The notes under the pieces: generated by a model
Seen by the model: only the letters and a program-made list of their open reading frames with translations
Databases searched by the model: none
What the model was told of the DNA's origin: nothing
Position numbers and translations under genes: made by a program
Shown here: positions 14,368 to 14,584 of the stretch, one piece after another
Numbering within the stretch: the stretch's first letter is position 1
Layout: every line of letters begins with the position of its first letter
Source: CAZTGZ01 sp044339595
GTDB taxonomy: Bacteria; Bacteroidota; Bacteroidia; NS11-12g; UBA9320
Length of the DNA: 14,584 nucleotides
Reading direction: 5' to 3'
NCBI GenBank assembly: GCA_044339595.1
Contig: JBIIVF010000058.1
Location: 1 to 14,584, forward strand

Positions 14368-14584
14368 TTAGTGCTTTTTTTGTTCAATGATGCCGGCAGC
14401 GAGTTGTCCGGATATGATAGATGGGGGCATTCCGGGTCCGGGTACCGTTAATTGACCGGTGTAAATGAGATTCTCTATTTTGGGGTTTTTCATGCGAGGT
14501 TTTAGAAAGGCAGTTTGTTTCAAAGTATTCGCCAATCCATAAGCATTGCCCCTGAAAGCGTTATAATCTTCTCTGAAATCTCGG
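14368..14584 (-). CDS. crtI: Phytoene desaturase CrtI, C-terminal end only
   Basis: Translated by hand, 71 codons and a TAA stop lie in the window; the start is beyond the right edge. The visible part ends with the family signature YTGQLTVPGPGMPPSIISGQLAA, which is the FAD-binding C-terminal motif of CrtI-type desaturases, then IIEQKKH. Upstream, RGNAYGLANTLKQTAFLKPRMKN fits the FRGNAYG-type segment of CrtI. CrtI oxidises phytoene stepwise to lycopene at the membrane. The next gene is crtB after 5 bases. A related desaturase such as CrtD is possible, but the place beside crtB makes CrtI most likely. Confidence 0.93.
   Translation of the reverse strand, partial: RDFREDYNAFRGNAYGLANTLKQTAFLKPRMKNPKIENLIYTGQLTVPGPGMPPSIISGQLAAGIIEQKKH

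Overview
The window looks like a chromosomal segment of a pigmented member of the Bacteroidota. Three things suggest this: a textbook Bacteroidota promoter (TTTG, 20 bases, TATATTTG) in front of a tRNA gene, several other near-matches to the same -7 element lying almost on top of start codons, and a carotenoid gene order typical of that phylum. Shine-Dalgarno-like sequences are hard to see, which also fits. The genus cannot be named from this sequence. No insertion sequence, integrase, CRISPR array or rRNA gene is visible.

Layout. Bases 1-2151 carry a leftward pair of ribosome-biogenesis GTPases, era then der; der runs off the left edge and lacks roughly its last 20 residues. Bases 2241-4803 read rightward: an atypical short-chain dehydrogenase, then a translationally coupled pair made of an exported beta-barrel-like protein and a serine beta-lactamase-like lipoprotein. 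Bases 4804-5210 are non-coding for protein but rich in structure. They hold short repeats, a two-way terminator hairpin, the leftward initiator tRNA-fMet and its promoter. A 75-base inverted repeat here mirrors the 3' end of the tRNA across the terminator. Next comes a rightward RlmI-like rRNA methyltransferase (5211-6401), whose stop codon overlaps that of the convergent export operon on a shared CTAG.

Bases 6398-11514 form a leftward operon transcribed tetR, ABC half-exporter, HlyD-type periplasmic adaptor, TolC-type outer-membrane channel. Every junction overlaps by 4 or 8 bases. A 17-base palindrome in front of tetR is a good candidate operator, so the whole efflux or secretion operon may be controlled by its own first gene. 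The ABC protein is odd: all the main catalytic motifs of its ATPase domain are altered, including Phe at the Mg-binding position of the Walker A motif.

Bases 11737-14584 are a leftward carotenoid cluster: crtI (C-terminal end only), crtB, a small exported helical protein of unknown function, crtZ, and after a 154-base gap a crtA-family gene. CrtB makes phytoene, CrtI desaturates it, CrtZ adds 3-hydroxyls to beta-rings, and the CrtA-family enzyme probably adds a further oxygen, perhaps at C-2 of the ring. A lycopene cyclase, needed before CrtZ, is not in the window.

No wholly new multi-gene system stands out. The best leads are the degenerate ABC exporter, the tRNA-terminator quasi-palindrome, the unknown protein locked between crtB and crtZ, and the SDR without its catalytic tyrosine.
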